Assembly: GCF_000364605.1 (NCBI RefSeq)
Contig: NZ_KB822578.1
Span: 1-64,000, forward strand
From: Nocardioides sp. Iso805N
Lineage (GTDB): Bacteria; Actinomycetota; Actinomycetes; Propionibacteriales; Nocardioidaceae
DNA: 64,000 nt
Direction of reading: 5' to 3'
The notes beneath the pieces were generated by a model that saw nothing but the letters and a program-made list of their open reading frames with translations, searched no databases and was not told the origin of the DNA. Positions 56,180-64,000 of this stretch are shown here, one piece after another (the first letter of the stretch is position 1; every line of letters begins with the position of its first letter). A program made the position numbers and the translations under genes.

Positions 56180-56185
56180 TAATGT
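56180..56185 (+). promoter_or_regulatory. Candidate -10 box for a leaderless mutA message
   Basis: TAATGT lies exactly 6 bp before the mutA ATG at 56192, with no ribosome-binding site between. No cobalamin riboswitch motif is visible in the divergent gap. Confidence 0.45.
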
Positions 56186-56191
56186 GCGCGC

Positions 56192-57955
56192 ATGACCTCC
56201 ATCGAGCTCACGCAGCCCGAGGACGCTCACACCCGCGAGGAGTGGGAGCAGGGCGCCGCCGGCGTCCTGCGCAAGAGCGGCCGCATCGGCGAGGGCGACC
56301 CCGACAGCCTGGTCTGGGCGAAGCTCACCAGGACCACTCTCGACGGCATCGGGGTGACCCCGCTCGGCATCCCCGGCGGCGACAGCGTCTCGGTCCGTCC
56401 CGCACGGGTCGGTGCCTGGGACATCCGTTCGCTGATCGCCGACCCCGACGCCAAACGGGCCAACGAGGCCGCACTGGTCGATCTCGACGGTGGTGTGACC
56501 AGTCTCTGGGTCAGCGCCGATGCGCAGACCGACCTGGCCGCGACGCTCGACGGCGTACTGCTGGACCTGGCGCCGGTCGTGCTCGACGCGCCGGCCGCGC
56601 CGCTGGCTCTCGCCCAGGCGTTCCTCGCGTACGCCGATGAGCGCGGGGTCGACCCCCATCCGGGCAGCAACCTCGGCGCCGACCCGATCGGGGCCGCACT
56701 GCGGGCCTCGGCTGTTGGGCAGGATCGGGCCTCGACAAGTTCGGCCGACGACGCTGTCTCGTTCACCGGCGCTGTTTCGTTCACCGAGCTTGTCGAGGTG
56801 GCACGACTCGCCCACGGCCACGGCATCCTCGGCGTGGTCGCCGACGCCACCGCCGCCCACGACCTCGGTGCCAGCGACGCCCAGGAGCTGGGCTACGGGA
56901 TCTATGTCGCCACCCAGTACCTTCGTGCGCTGGCTGGGGCCGGGCTCTCCATCGAGGAGGCTGCCGGGCTGATCGAGTTCCGCTTCGCCGCCACCGACGA
57001 GCAGTTCCCGACGATCGCCAAGCTGCGCGCGGCGCGCCAGCTCTGGACGCGCGTGCTGGAGCTGTCGGGGGTCTCGACCGGCGTCGACACCCGGATCCAC
57101 GCTTGCACCTCGCGGCCGATGCTGAGCAAGTACGACCCCTACGTGAACATGCTGCGCGGCACGGTCGCCGCCTTCGCTGCCGGCGTCGGGGGAGCGGACG
57201 CCGTCACCGTGTTGCCGTTCGACTCGGCCAACGGCCGACCCGAGGGCTTCGGCCGCCGGATCGCCCGCAACGTCAGCCACCTGCTCATCGACGAGTCGCA
57301 CGTCGCCGCCGTCACCGACCCTGCCGGAGGTGCGTACGCCGTCGAGCAGCTCACCTCCGACGTAGCCACTGCCGGTTGGGCGCAGTTCCAGCTGCTGGAG
57401 CGCGAGGGTCTGGAGCCGTTCAGGGGCCGCGTCGCCGAGATCGTCGCCAAGCGCGAGCTCGAGATCGCCAAGCGCAAGCGCCCGATCACCGGCGTCTCGG
57501 AGTTCCCCAACCTTGCCGAGACGCTGCCCGAGCGGGCGGCGGACCCCCTCAACGACCGCGTACGCCGCTACGCAGGCTCCTTCGAGCAGTTGCGCGACAA
57601 CCCGCCGGCCGGGCACGTCTTCCTGGCCACGCTGGGCCCGGTCGCTCAGCACACCGCCCGGGCGACCTTCGCCAGCAACCTGTTCGCCGCCGGCGGGGTC
57701 GGCGTCGACGTCGCCGGCGCGACCGCCTCGCCGGCCGAGCTGGTCGCGGCCTACCAGGGACAGCCGGTCGTCTGTCTCGCCGGCGCCGATCCGGCCTACG
57801 CTGAATGGGGCCAGGCTGCGGCCGAAGCACTCCGAGGCGCCGGCGCGACGTACGTGATCGTGGCGGGGCGGCCGGTGGACTACACCGACGACTCCTGCGC
57901 CGTGGGCGCGGACGCCCTTGCCTTCCTCCACCGAGTCCGGGAGAAGCTGTCGTGA
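56192..57955 (+). CDS. mutA: Methylmalonyl-CoA mutase small (beta) subunit
   Basis: 587 residues. It forms a heterodimer with MutB to interconvert methylmalonyl-CoA and succinyl-CoA. Characteristic stretches: [100 protein letters not shown]. The C-terminal B12-like domain lacks the DxHxxG cobalamin motif, as expected for the non-catalytic subunit. Odd: residues of about 180-203 ([20 protein letters not shown]) are encoded by an inverted repeat pair, an in-frame insertion. The stop overlaps the mutB GTG (GTGA). Confidence 0.95.
   Translation: MTSIELTQPEDAHTREEWEQGAAGVLRKSGRIGEGDPDSLVWAKLTRTTLDGIGVTPLGIPGGDSVSVRPARVGAWDIRSLIADPDAKRANEAALVDLDGGVTSLWVSADAQTDLAATLDGVLLDLAPVVLDAPAAPLALAQAFLAYADERGVDPHPGSNLGADPIGAALRASAVGQDRASTSSADDAVSFTGAVSFTELVEVARLAHGHGILGVVADATAAHDLGASDAQELGYGIYVATQYLRALAGAGLSIEEAAGLIEFRFAATDEQFPTIAKLRAARQLWTRVLELSGVSTGVDTRIHACTSRPMLSKYDPYVNMLRGTVAAFAAGVGGADAVTVLPFDSANGRPEGFGRRIARNVSHLLIDESHVAAVTDPAGGAYAVEQLTSDVATAGWAQFQLLEREGLEPFRGRVAEIVAKRELEIAKRKRPITGVSEFPNLAETLPERAADPLNDRVRRYAGSFEQLRDNPPAGHVFLATLGPVAQHTARATFASNLFAAGGVGVDVAGATASPAELVAAYQGQPVVCLAGADPAYAEWGQAAAEALRGAGATYVIVAGRPVDYTDDSCAVGADALAFLHRVREKLS
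56730..56798 (+). repeat. Palindromic coding repeat inside mutA
   Basis: CCTCGACAAGTTCGG (56730-56744) and CCGAGCTTGTCGAGG (56784-56798) are inverted with one mismatch. The 39 bp between contain a tandem duplication of GCTGTYTCGTTCACCG. The whole is 69 bp, exactly 23 codons, so the frame is kept. The same 15-nt unit occurs in mutB. Confidence 0.85.
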
Positions 57956-60120
57956 CGATTCCTGATTCCTTCGCCGACCTGCCGCTGCAGGGCCCCTCGA
58001 CGGACGCCGAGCCTGTCGAGGCGCCGATCGCGAGCCCCTCGACAAGCTCGGGGAACGTGTGGCAGAGCCCCGAGGGCATCGACGTACGTCCGCTCTACAC
58101 CGCTGCCGACCTCGAGGGCCTCGACGGCCTCGACACCTGGCCCGGCCTCTCGCCGTTCCTGCGCGGCCCCTATCCGACGATGTACACCAGCCAGCCGTGG
58201 ACCATCCGGCAGTACGCCGGCTTCTCCACCGCGGAGGAGTCCAACGCCTTCTACCGGCGCAACCTGGCGGCCGGGCAGAAGGGCCTCTCGGTCGCGTTCG
58301 ACCTGGCCACCCACCGCGGCTACGACTCCGATCACCCGCGGGTGCGGGGCGACGTCGGCATGGCAGGGGTCGCGATCGACTCGATCTACGACACCCGCAC
58401 GCTGTTCGACGGCATCCCGCTGGACCAGATGTCGGTCTCGATGACGATGAACGGCGCGGTCCTGCCGGTGATGGCGCTCTACATCGTGGCCGCCGAGGAG
58501 CAGGGTGTGAAGCCCGAGCAGCTCGCCGGGACGATCCAGAACGACGTGCTCAAGGAGTTCATGGTCCGCAACACCTACATCTACCCGCCGGCCGGGTCGA
58601 TGCGGATCATCGGCGACATCTTCGGCTACACCGCCCAGCACATGCCGCGGTTCAACTCGATCTCCATCTCCGGCTACCACATGCAGGAGGCTGGGGCGAC
58701 CGCCGATCTGGAGCTCGCCTACACGCTGGCGGACGGCGTCGAGTACATCCGGACCGGTCTCGCAGCAGGCCTCGACATCGACGCGTTCGCCCCCCGGCTC
58801 TCGTTCTTCTGGGCGATCGGGATGAACTTCTTCATGGAGGTCGCCAAGCTGCGCGCGGCCCGGGCGCTGTGGTCGCGACTGGTGCGTGAGTTCGACCCGA
58901 AGAGCGCCAAGTCGCTCTCGCTGCGCACCCACAGCCAGACGTCCGGCTGGTCACTGACCGCGCAGGACGTCTTCAACAACGTCGGGCGTACGGCGATCGA
59001 GGCGATGGCGGCGACCCAGGGTCACACCCAGTCGCTGCACACCAACGCGCTCGACGAGGCGATCGCGCTGCCGACCGACTTCTCGGCCCGGATCGCGCGC
59101 AACACCCAGCTCCTGTTGCAGCAGGAGAGCGGCACGACCGGCACCATCGACCCGTGGGGCGGCTCCTACTACGTGGAGCGGCTGACCCACGACCTGGCCG
59201 AGCGCGCCTGGGCGCACATCCAGGAGGCCGAGGCCGCTGGCGGCATGGCCAAGGCGATCGAGCAGGGCATCCCGAAGATGCGCATCGAGGAGGCCGCCGC
59301 CCGCACCCAGGCACGGATCGACGCAGGGACGCAGAAGGTGATCGGCGTCAACACCTACCGGCTCCCGGTCGAGGACCCGCTCGAGGTGCTCAAGGTGGAC
59401 AACGACGAGGTCTACCGCCAGCAGGTCGCCAAGCTGGAGCGGCTGCGCGCCGAGCGCAACGGCGAGGATGTCGAGCGCACCCTCGCCGCGCTGACGAAGA
59501 GCGCCGAGACGGGCCAGGGCAACCTGCTCGAGCTCGCTGTCGACGCAGCCCGGGCCAAGGCCACGGTCGGCGAGATCAGCGACGCGATGGAGAAGGTGTG
59601 GGGTCGCCACCAGGCGGTGATCCGTACGATCTCCGGCGTGTACCGCGACGAGGCCGGTGAGGCAGGCAACGTGAAGGCAGTGCTCGACGCCACCGCCGAC
59701 TTCGAGGAGGCGGAGGGCCGTCGTCCTCGCATCCTGGTCGCCAAGATGGGGCAGGACGGTCACGACCGCGGTCAGAAGGTCGTCGTCTCCGCCTTCGCCG
59801 ACCTCGGCTTCGACGTCGACGTAGGCCCGCTGTTCAGCACCCCCGAGGAGGTCGCCCAGCAGGCGGTGGACGCCGATGTCCACATCGTGGGGGTCTCCTC
59901 GCTCGCGGCCGGACACCTGACGCTGCTGCCCGCGCTGAAGCAGGCGCTGGCGGACCAGGGCCGGCCGGACATCATGATCGTCATCGGCGGCGTGATCCCG
60001 CCCGACGACGTACCGACCCTGAAGGAGATGGGTGCGGCCGAGGTGTTCCTGCCCGGCACGGTCATCGCCGACTCTGCCCTCGACCTGCTCGAGCGGTTGC
60101 GCGGCCAGCTCGACCACTGA
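57952..60120 (+). CDS. mutB: Methylmalonyl-CoA mutase large (alpha) subunit
   Basis: 722 residues from GTG 57952, coupled to mutA. TIM-barrel substrate domain: [99 protein letters not shown]. The C-terminal cobalamin domain has [14 protein letters not shown] (DxHxxG, the B12-ligating His), [17 protein letters not shown] and [11 protein letters not shown]. Residues 19-34 (near [20 protein letters not shown]) are encoded by a palindromic repeat pair and replace the usual N-terminal extension. Cobalamin-dependent catalytic subunit. Confidence 0.97.
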   Translation: MTIPDSFADLPLQGPSTDAEPVEAPIASPSTSSGNVWQSPEGIDVRPLYTAADLEGLDGLDTWPGLSPFLRGPYPTMYTSQPWTIRQYAGFSTAEESNAFYRRNLAAGQKGLSVAFDLATHRGYDSDHPRVRGDVGMAGVAIDSIYDTRTLFDGIPLDQMSVSMTMNGAVLPVMALYIVAAEEQGVKPEQLAGTIQNDVLKEFMVRNTYIYPPAGSMRIIGDIFGYTAQHMPRFNSISISGYHMQEAGATADLELAYTLADGVEYIRTGLAAGLDIDAFAPRLSFFWAIGMNFFMEVAKLRAARALWSRLVREFDPKSAKSLSLRTHSQTSGWSLTAQDVFNNVGRTAIEAMAATQGHTQSLHTNALDEAIALPTDFSARIARNTQLLLQQESGTTGTIDPWGGSYYVERLTHDLAERAWAHIQEAEAAGGMAKAIEQGIPKMRIEEAAARTQARIDAGTQKVIGVNTYRLPVEDPLEVLKVDNDEVYRQQVAKLERLRAERNGEDVERTLAALTKSAETGQGNLLELAVDAARAKATVGEISDAMEKVWGRHQAVIRTISGVYRDEAGEAGNVKAVLDATADFEEAEGRRPRILVAKMGQDGHDRGQKVVVSAFADLGFDVDVGPLFSTPEEVAQQAVDADVHIVGVSSLAAGHLTLLPALKQALADQGRPDIMIVIGGVIPPDDVPTLKEMGAAEVFLPGTVIADSALDLLERLRGQLDH
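58007..58051 (+). repeat. Palindromic coding repeat at the mutB N-terminus
   Basis: CCGAGCCTGTCGAGG (58007-58021) and CCTCGACAAGCTCGG (58037-58051) are inverted with one mismatch, the same unit as in mutA but facing outwards. It encodes a low-complexity stretch ahead of the conserved mutase start. Confidence 0.85.
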
Positions 60121-60136
60121 TCCTCAGCACCTCCTC

Positions 60137-60170
60137 CTACGCCCTGGCTGCCCCGGCAGCCGGGGCGTAG
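60137..60170 (+). terminator. Terminator hairpin after mutB
   Basis: CTACGCCCTGGCTGCC (60137-60152) pairs with GGCAGCCGGGGCGTAG (60155-60170), 16 bp with one mismatch. It lies 16 bp after the stop, so meaB is probably transcribed separately. The rest of the gap to 60368 shows only a partial repeat half-unit (CCGAGAGGTCGG near 60198). Confidence 0.75.
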
Positions 60171-60368
60171 GACGTATCTGCGGGCCCTGATCTCGGGCCG
60201 AGAGGTCGGGACTCAGGTCTTTCCGGGCCTCGTTCACCAAACGGACGGCTGTAGTCCGCCGAGGTGAATCTTTACTTTTCGCGATCGGACGCCGGTCGTT
60301 CATTCCCGGTCCTTAGCGTCGGCGCGGCTCCTTGGAGCGCCCCACGTGAGATCGAGGAAAGCAGCCGC

Positions 60369-60690
60369 ATGCCCACATCACCGCACCGAGGCACCCACAT
60401 GCCTCGACTGGTCCGACCACTCCTCGCCGCGACCGCTCTGGTCACCGTCGGCGGACTCGCCCTGACACCGTTGGCCGCCCAGGCCGCCGGCCCCCTGCCT
60501 TCGGTCGCCGCGGCGACCGCCGACATCGATGCGACCGACAACACCCAGTACGTCGATCCCTTCATGTCGACGCAGGGCGACGACGGCCAGAACCTGCCGG
60601 GCGCCCAGGTGCCGCACGGCCTGGCCAAGCCCAACCCGATGACGTCACCCGGTCGCTCGCACTCGGGCTACGACTACTCCCAGGCTGCTC
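60369..60690 (+). pseudogene. Truncated 5' remnant of a secreted GH92-type glycosidase
   Basis: From ATG 60369 or 60399 a signal peptide (RLVRPLLAATALVTVGGLAL, then AAQAA) leads to NTQYVDPFMSTQGDDGQNLP, GAQVPHGLAKPNP and SHSGYDYSQ. This is the start of the glycoside hydrolase 92 (alpha-mannosidase) fold, whose members begin with a YVDPFIGTGGDG-like motif. After about 60690 the frame continues as a nonsense shadow of meaB. The intact enzyme would be several hundred residues longer, so this is a deletion remnant sitting between mutB and meaB, which are normally neighbours. Confidence 0.65.
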
Positions 60691-60753
60691 GGCCAGCCGG
60701 GGCGTACCCGCGTCTACGACCGGATCCTCGAGCGGGCCAGTACCCTCAGGCGC

Positions 60754-61764
60754 ATGCCTGCCGATCTCGTGACCGACCTGCTCGATGGCATCACGAGAGG
60801 GCAGCGGGCCGCCGTCTCCCGGGCGATCACGCTGGTGGAGTCCACCAAGCCGGCCCACCGCGAGCAGGCGCGCGAGCTGCTGACCCGGCTCTCGCAGCGT
60901 GACGTCCCGACCGGCACGCAGCGACCGCTCGGCGTGGTGCGGGTGGGCATCTCCGGGGTGCCGGGGGTGGGCAAGTCGACCTTCATCGAGTCGCTCGGCA
61001 CCCTGCTGACCGGGCAGGGCCACCGTGTCGGCGTGCTCGCGGTCGACCCGTCCAGCGTTCGCACCGGCGGGTCGGTCCTCGGTGACAAGACCCGGATGGC
61101 CCGGCTGGCGGTCGACCCGAACGCCTTCATCCGGCCCAGCCCCAGCGCCGGCACCCTCGGGGGAGTGGCCCGCGCGACGGTGCAGGCGATGACGGTGCTG
61201 GAGGCCGCCGGGTACGACGTGGTCCTGGTCGAGACCGTCGGGGTCGGACAGTCCGAGGTGACGGTGGCCGGGATGGTCGACACCTTCCTGTTCCTCACCA
61301 TCGCCAACACCGGCGACCAGTTGCAGGGCATCAAGAAGGGCATCCTCGAGATCACCGACGTGGTCGCTGTCAACAAGGCCGACCCGACCGACGAGGCGCG
61401 CGCCCAGCAGGCCCGGGCCGCGGCGCGCGAGCTCGCCGGTGCGCTACGGCTGGTCCGCGGGCGCGGCGAGTGGGTGCCGCCGGTGGTGACCGCCTCGGGG
61501 CTGACCGGACACGATGTCGAGGGCGTATGGGAGCAGGTGCTCGGCCACCGCACCCATCTCGGCGAGCAGGGCCTGCACGACAAGCGCGCCCAGCAGCAGC
61601 TGGAGTTCACCTGGGCGCTGGTCCGCGACGAGCTCGACCAGCGGCTGCGGCACTCGCCCGGCGTACGCGCGATCCGTGGCGACGTCAGCGCTCAGGTGCT
61701 GGCGGGGGAGCTGCCGGCGACGGTGGCGGCCGACCGCCTGCTGGCGGCGTACGACGCCGAGTAG
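60754..61764 (+). CDS. meaB: Methylmalonyl-CoA mutase-associated GTPase MeaB
   Basis: 336 residues. G3E-family P-loop GTPase: Walker A GVPGVGKSTF (about 68-77), VLAVDPSSVRTGGSVLGDKT, RMARLAVDPNAFIRPSPSAG, the Walker B-like LVETVGVGQSEV, and VVAVNKADPTDEA (NKxD). It gates cobalamin delivery to, and protects, methylmalonyl-CoA mutase. It should act on the mutAB product encoded upstream. ATG 60754 follows the GH92 remnant; no strong ribosome-binding site is seen. Confidence 0.95.
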   Translation: MPADLVTDLLDGITRGQRAAVSRAITLVESTKPAHREQARELLTRLSQRDVPTGTQRPLGVVRVGISGVPGVGKSTFIESLGTLLTGQGHRVGVLAVDPSSVRTGGSVLGDKTRMARLAVDPNAFIRPSPSAGTLGGVARATVQAMTVLEAAGYDVVLVETVGVGQSEVTVAGMVDTFLFLTIANTGDQLQGIKKGILEITDVVAVNKADPTDEARAQQARAAARELAGALRLVRGRGEWVPPVVTASGLTGHDVEGVWEQVLGHRTHLGEQGLHDKRAQQQLEFTWALVRDELDQRLRHSPGVRAIRGDVSAQVLAGELPATVAADRLLAAYDAE

Positions 61765-61851
61765 GCCGCCTCGGAAGGCCGCTAGCGCACTGCTGCGTAA
61801 CAAACATGTATCCGTCCGCGCAACCGTGTGTCCCGTGGCTGAGCGCTGCCT

Positions 61852-61857
61852 TAATGT
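61852..61857 (+). promoter_or_regulatory. Candidate -10 box for the BMP lipoprotein gene
   Basis: TAATGT, the same hexamer as before mutA, would place the transcript start near 61864 and give a leader of about 46 nt ending in a strong AAGGAGG. Confidence 0.35.
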
Positions 61858-61909
61858 TGGCCGCATCGGTGCGGCGCCGGTCGGGCTGCCGCGATCCCAA
61901 GGAGGACCT

Positions 61910-63007
61910 TTGCGTCACGTTGCCAAGACCATCGCCGCGATGGGCGCAGTCGCGCTGATCGCGGCCGGCTGCTCCAGCAAGGCGGACAACAACGCCTCCG
62001 GCAGCTCCAGCGCGGGCTCTTCGACGAGTGCTGCCACCGGCGCCAAGATCAAGGCCTGCATGGTGCTCGACACCGGCGGTGTCGACGACAAGTCGTTCAA
62101 CCAGTCCTCGTGGGACGGCCTGCAGGCCGCGGCCAAGACCAACCCGAACATCACGCCCTCGTACGTCGCCTCGAACACCAGCAACGACTACACGCCCAAC
62201 CTGACCGCGCAGACCAACGCCGGTTGCGACACGATCATCGCGGTCGGCGGTCTGATGGCCGACAACGTCAAGAAGATCGCGACGGCCAACCCGAGCCAGC
62301 ACTACGCGGAGATCGACAACCCGTCGACCGCCGGCAACGTCTACGGCCTCGAGTTCAACACCGCCCAGGGCGGCTTCCTCGGGGGCTACCTCGCCGCGGC
62401 GATGAGCAAGTCCGGCACCGTCGGCACCTGGGGCGGTCTCAACATCCCCCCGGTGACGATCTACATGGACGGCTTCTGGGAGGGCGTCCAGTACTACAAC
62501 CAGCAGAACAAGAAGAGCGTCAAGGTCCTCGGCTGGAACGAGAAGGACCAGAAGGGCGGCACGTTCTCGGGCTCCTTCACCGATCAGAACAAGGGCAAGT
62601 CGATCACCCAGGCGATGATCCAGCAGGGCGCTGACATCATCTTCCCGGTCGCCGGCGGCTCGGGTCTGGGCGCCGGTGCCGCGGCCGAGGCCTCGGGCGG
62701 CAAGGTCAACCTGATCTGGGTCGACACCGACGGCTACGAGAGCGCCGCTCAGTACGGCAAGTACTTCATCACCTCGGTGACCAAGGGTCTCTCGCAGTCG
62801 GTGCAGGACTACATGAAGCAGGTCGGCACCGGGACCTACCCGACCGGCAACTACGTCGGCACCCTGCAGAACGGTGGCACCGGCCTCGCGCCGTTCCACG
62901 ACTTCGACTCGAAGGTCCCGCAGAGCGTCAAGGACTCGCTGAGCAAGGTCACCACCGACATCGAGTCGGGCGCCATCAAGATCACCTCGCCGAGCCAGCC
63001 GAAGTGA
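61910..63007 (+). CDS. BMP-family ABC transporter substrate-binding lipoprotein (PnrA-like)
   Basis: 365 residues from a rare TTG start at 61910, chosen because AAGGAGG ends 4 nt upstream and no ATG or GTG lies suitably near. Signal peptide with lipobox AMGAVALIAAGCSSK (IAAGC). Mature domain: CMVLDTGGVDDKSFNQSSWD, the family's opening motif; CDTIIAVGGLMADNV; GGFLGGYLAAAMSKSG; PVAGGSGLGAGAAAEASGGK; and WVDTDGYESAAQYG. The BMP/PnrA family binds purine nucleosides for import. Followed by the ATPase gene of the same importer. Confidence 0.92.
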   Translation: MRHVAKTIAAMGAVALIAAGCSSKADNNASGSSSAGSSTSAATGAKIKACMVLDTGGVDDKSFNQSSWDGLQAAAKTNPNITPSYVASNTSNDYTPNLTAQTNAGCDTIIAVGGLMADNVKKIATANPSQHYAEIDNPSTAGNVYGLEFNTAQGGFLGGYLAAAMSKSGTVGTWGGLNIPPVTIYMDGFWEGVQYYNQQNKKSVKVLGWNEKDQKGGTFSGSFTDQNKGKSITQAMIQQGADIIFPVAGGSGLGAGAAAEASGGKVNLIWVDTDGYESAAQYGKYFITSVTKGLSQSVQDYMKQVGTGTYPTGNYVGTLQNGGTGLAPFHDFDSKVPQSVKDSLSKVTTDIESGAIKITSPSQPK

Positions 63008-63033
63008 CGCTGATCTGAGCAGTACGACGAATC

Positions 63034-63064
63034 GTCGCGGGGGAGCCCTGGGCTCCCCCGCGAC
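63034..63064 (+). terminator. Hairpin between binding-protein and ATPase genes
   Basis: GTCGCGGGGGAGCC (63034-63047) and GGCTCCCCCGCGAC (63051-63064) pair perfectly over 14 bp with a 3-nt loop, followed by GCTTTCGT. Inside an importer operon this would act as a partial terminator, giving more binding protein than ATPase, or as a 3' stabiliser. Confidence 0.75.
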
Positions 63065-63105
63065 GCTTTCGTGCCCATTAGTGTGAGATCGACCAAGGAG
63101 GTGCG

Positions 63106-64000
63106 GTGAAGCTCGAACTTCGGGGGATCACCAAGCGCTTCGGCTCTCTGACCGCCAACGACCACATCGATCTGGTCGTCGAGCCGGGGGAGATCCATGC
63201 GCTGCTGGGCGAGAACGGCGCTGGCAAGAGCACGTTGATGAACGTCCTCTACGGGCTCTACCAGCCGGATGAGGGCGAGATCCTCGTCGACGACGAGCCG
63301 GTCACGTTCTCCGGCCCCGGCGACGCGATGGCCGCGGGCATCGGCATGGTGCACCAGCACTTCATGCTGATCCCGGTCTTCACCGTCGCGGAGAACATCG
63401 AGCTCGGGCACGAGCGTGTCCGCGGACTGCTGCCCCGCATCGTCGGCAGGCTGGATCGCCGACGCGCACGGCGCGAGGTGCAGGAGGTCTCGCAGCGCTA
63501 CGGCCTGGCCGTCCCCGTCGACGCGCTCGTGCAGGACCTGCCGGTCGGCGTGCAGCAGCGCGTGGAGATCCTCAAGGCGCTGGTCCGCGACGCCAAGGTG
63601 CTGATCCTCGACGAGCCGACGGCCGTGCTGACGCCGCAGGAGACCGACGACCTGATGAAGATCATGGTCTCGCTGAAGGAGAGCGGCACGGCGATCGTCT
63701 TCATCACCCACAAGCTGCGGGAGGTCCGGGCGGTCGCCGACAAGATCACCGTGATCCGTCGTGGCAAGGTCGTGGGCACCGCATCGCCGGAGTCGAGCCC
63801 GGCCGAGCTGGCCTCACTGATGGTGGGGCGCCCGGTCAAGCTCAACGTCGACAAGACGCCCGCGCAGCCGGGGGCCGACGTGGTCGAGGTCTCCGGCGTA
63901 CGCGTCCTCGACGAGGCCGGCGCGGTCACGGTCGACGACGTCAGCTTCACCGTCAGGTCCGGCGAGATCTATGCGCTCGCCGGCGTCCAGGGCAACGGCC
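63106..64000 (+). CDS. BMP-type ABC importer ATPase (runs off the right edge)
   Basis: 298 residues visible from GTG 63106, which has AAGGAGG 6 nt upstream. First ATPase domain is complete: Walker A LLGENGAGKSTLMNVLYGLY, Q-loop GMVHQHFMLIPVFTVAENI, signature LPVGVQQRVEILKAL, Walker B VLILDEPTAVLTPQE, and H-loop FITHKLREV. A second ATPase domain begins at about 255 (VVEVSGVRVLDEAGAVTVDD), and the window ends inside its Walker A region (LAGVQGNG). This double-ATPase layout is typical of nucleoside/simple-sugar importers (YufO/RbsA type). Permease genes should follow. Confidence 0.93.
   Translation, partial: MKLELRGITKRFGSLTANDHIDLVVEPGEIHALLGENGAGKSTLMNVLYGLYQPDEGEILVDDEPVTFSGPGDAMAAGIGMVHQHFMLIPVFTVAENIELGHERVRGLLPRIVGRLDRRRARREVQEVSQRYGLAVPVDALVQDLPVGVQQRVEILKALVRDAKVLILDEPTAVLTPQETDDLMKIMVSLKESGTAIVFITHKLREVRAVADKITVIRRGKVVGTASPESSPAELASLMVGRPVKLNVDKTPAQPGADVVEVSGVRVLDEAGAVTVDDVSFTVRSGEIYALAGVQGNG

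Noticed and set aside
56041..56191. Cobalamin riboswitch upstream of mutAB
   Set aside because: The gap is 151 bp, has no B12-box-like sequence, and the mutA promoter appears leaderless.

Overview
The window is very GC-rich chromosomal DNA from a high-GC Gram-positive bacterium, most likely an actinobacterium of the Nocardioides/Propionibacteriales type. The evidence is coding bias, frequent GTG starts and one TTG start, F420 genes (fbiC, a luciferase-like F420 oxidoreductase), a monomeric NADP isocitrate dehydrogenase, a three-subunit succinate dehydrogenase, and a methylmalonyl-CoA mutase operon. The block pcrA - M23 peptidase - sucC - sucD - perM - purN - purH matches the order I remember for M. 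tuberculosis Rv0949-Rv0957. There is no transposase, integrase, phage gene, CRISPR array, rRNA or tRNA that I can see, so this reads as core chromosome decorated with small repeats.

Layout. 1-485: 5' part of fbiC. 635-5488: two tandem paralogous secreted beta-propeller/Ig-like proteins and a divergent HTH regulator. 5498-9242: F420 oxidoreductase, membrane proteins, a hexapeptide-repeat protein and a glycerophosphodiesterase. 9235-12594: PspC envelope-stress locus (a frameshifted PspC/LiaF-like protein, divergent PspC-histidine kinase, LuxR response regulator). 12682-14474: MarR regulator and MFS pump sharing an operator. 14525-21412: pcrA, a polyprenyl-sugar glycosyltransferase pair and an M23 peptidase. 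21677-32050: sucCD, an unusual sigma-factor/membrane-sensor fusion, perM, purN, a ZTP riboswitch, purH, folD, a DUF3017-like gene and a lipoprotein. 32129-41076: aquaporin, icd, then TetR / P450 / aldehyde dehydrogenase / acyl-CoA ligase. 41234-49076: double ABC exporter, MFS pump, trpS, RNA ligase-like protein, YihY and a small membrane protein. 49313-52832: sdhCAB. 53025-56040: LysR regulator, GT4 glycosyltransferase, SPFH protein. 56192-61764: mutA, mutB, a GH92 remnant and meaB. 61910-64000: BMP-type ABC importer, cut by the window edge.

How it works together. Three TCA-cycle steps (icd, sucCD, sdhCAB) sit with methylmalonyl-CoA mutase, which feeds succinyl-CoA into the same segment of the cycle. 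The purine/one-carbon genes purN, purH and folD lie behind a ZTP riboswitch that senses folate shortage. Most other genes are envelope functions: peptidoglycan hydrolase, glycosyltransferases, stress sensing and export.

The most interesting material lies between and inside the ordinary genes. There are three repeat families: (1) intergenic hairpins with a conserved core but different, self-complementary arms in each copy; (2) a 22-nt intergenic unit in tandem and inverted arrays; (3) a 15-nt palindromic unit inserted in frame into mutA, mutB and probably pcrA. The sigma-factor/sensor fusion is the most unusual protein.
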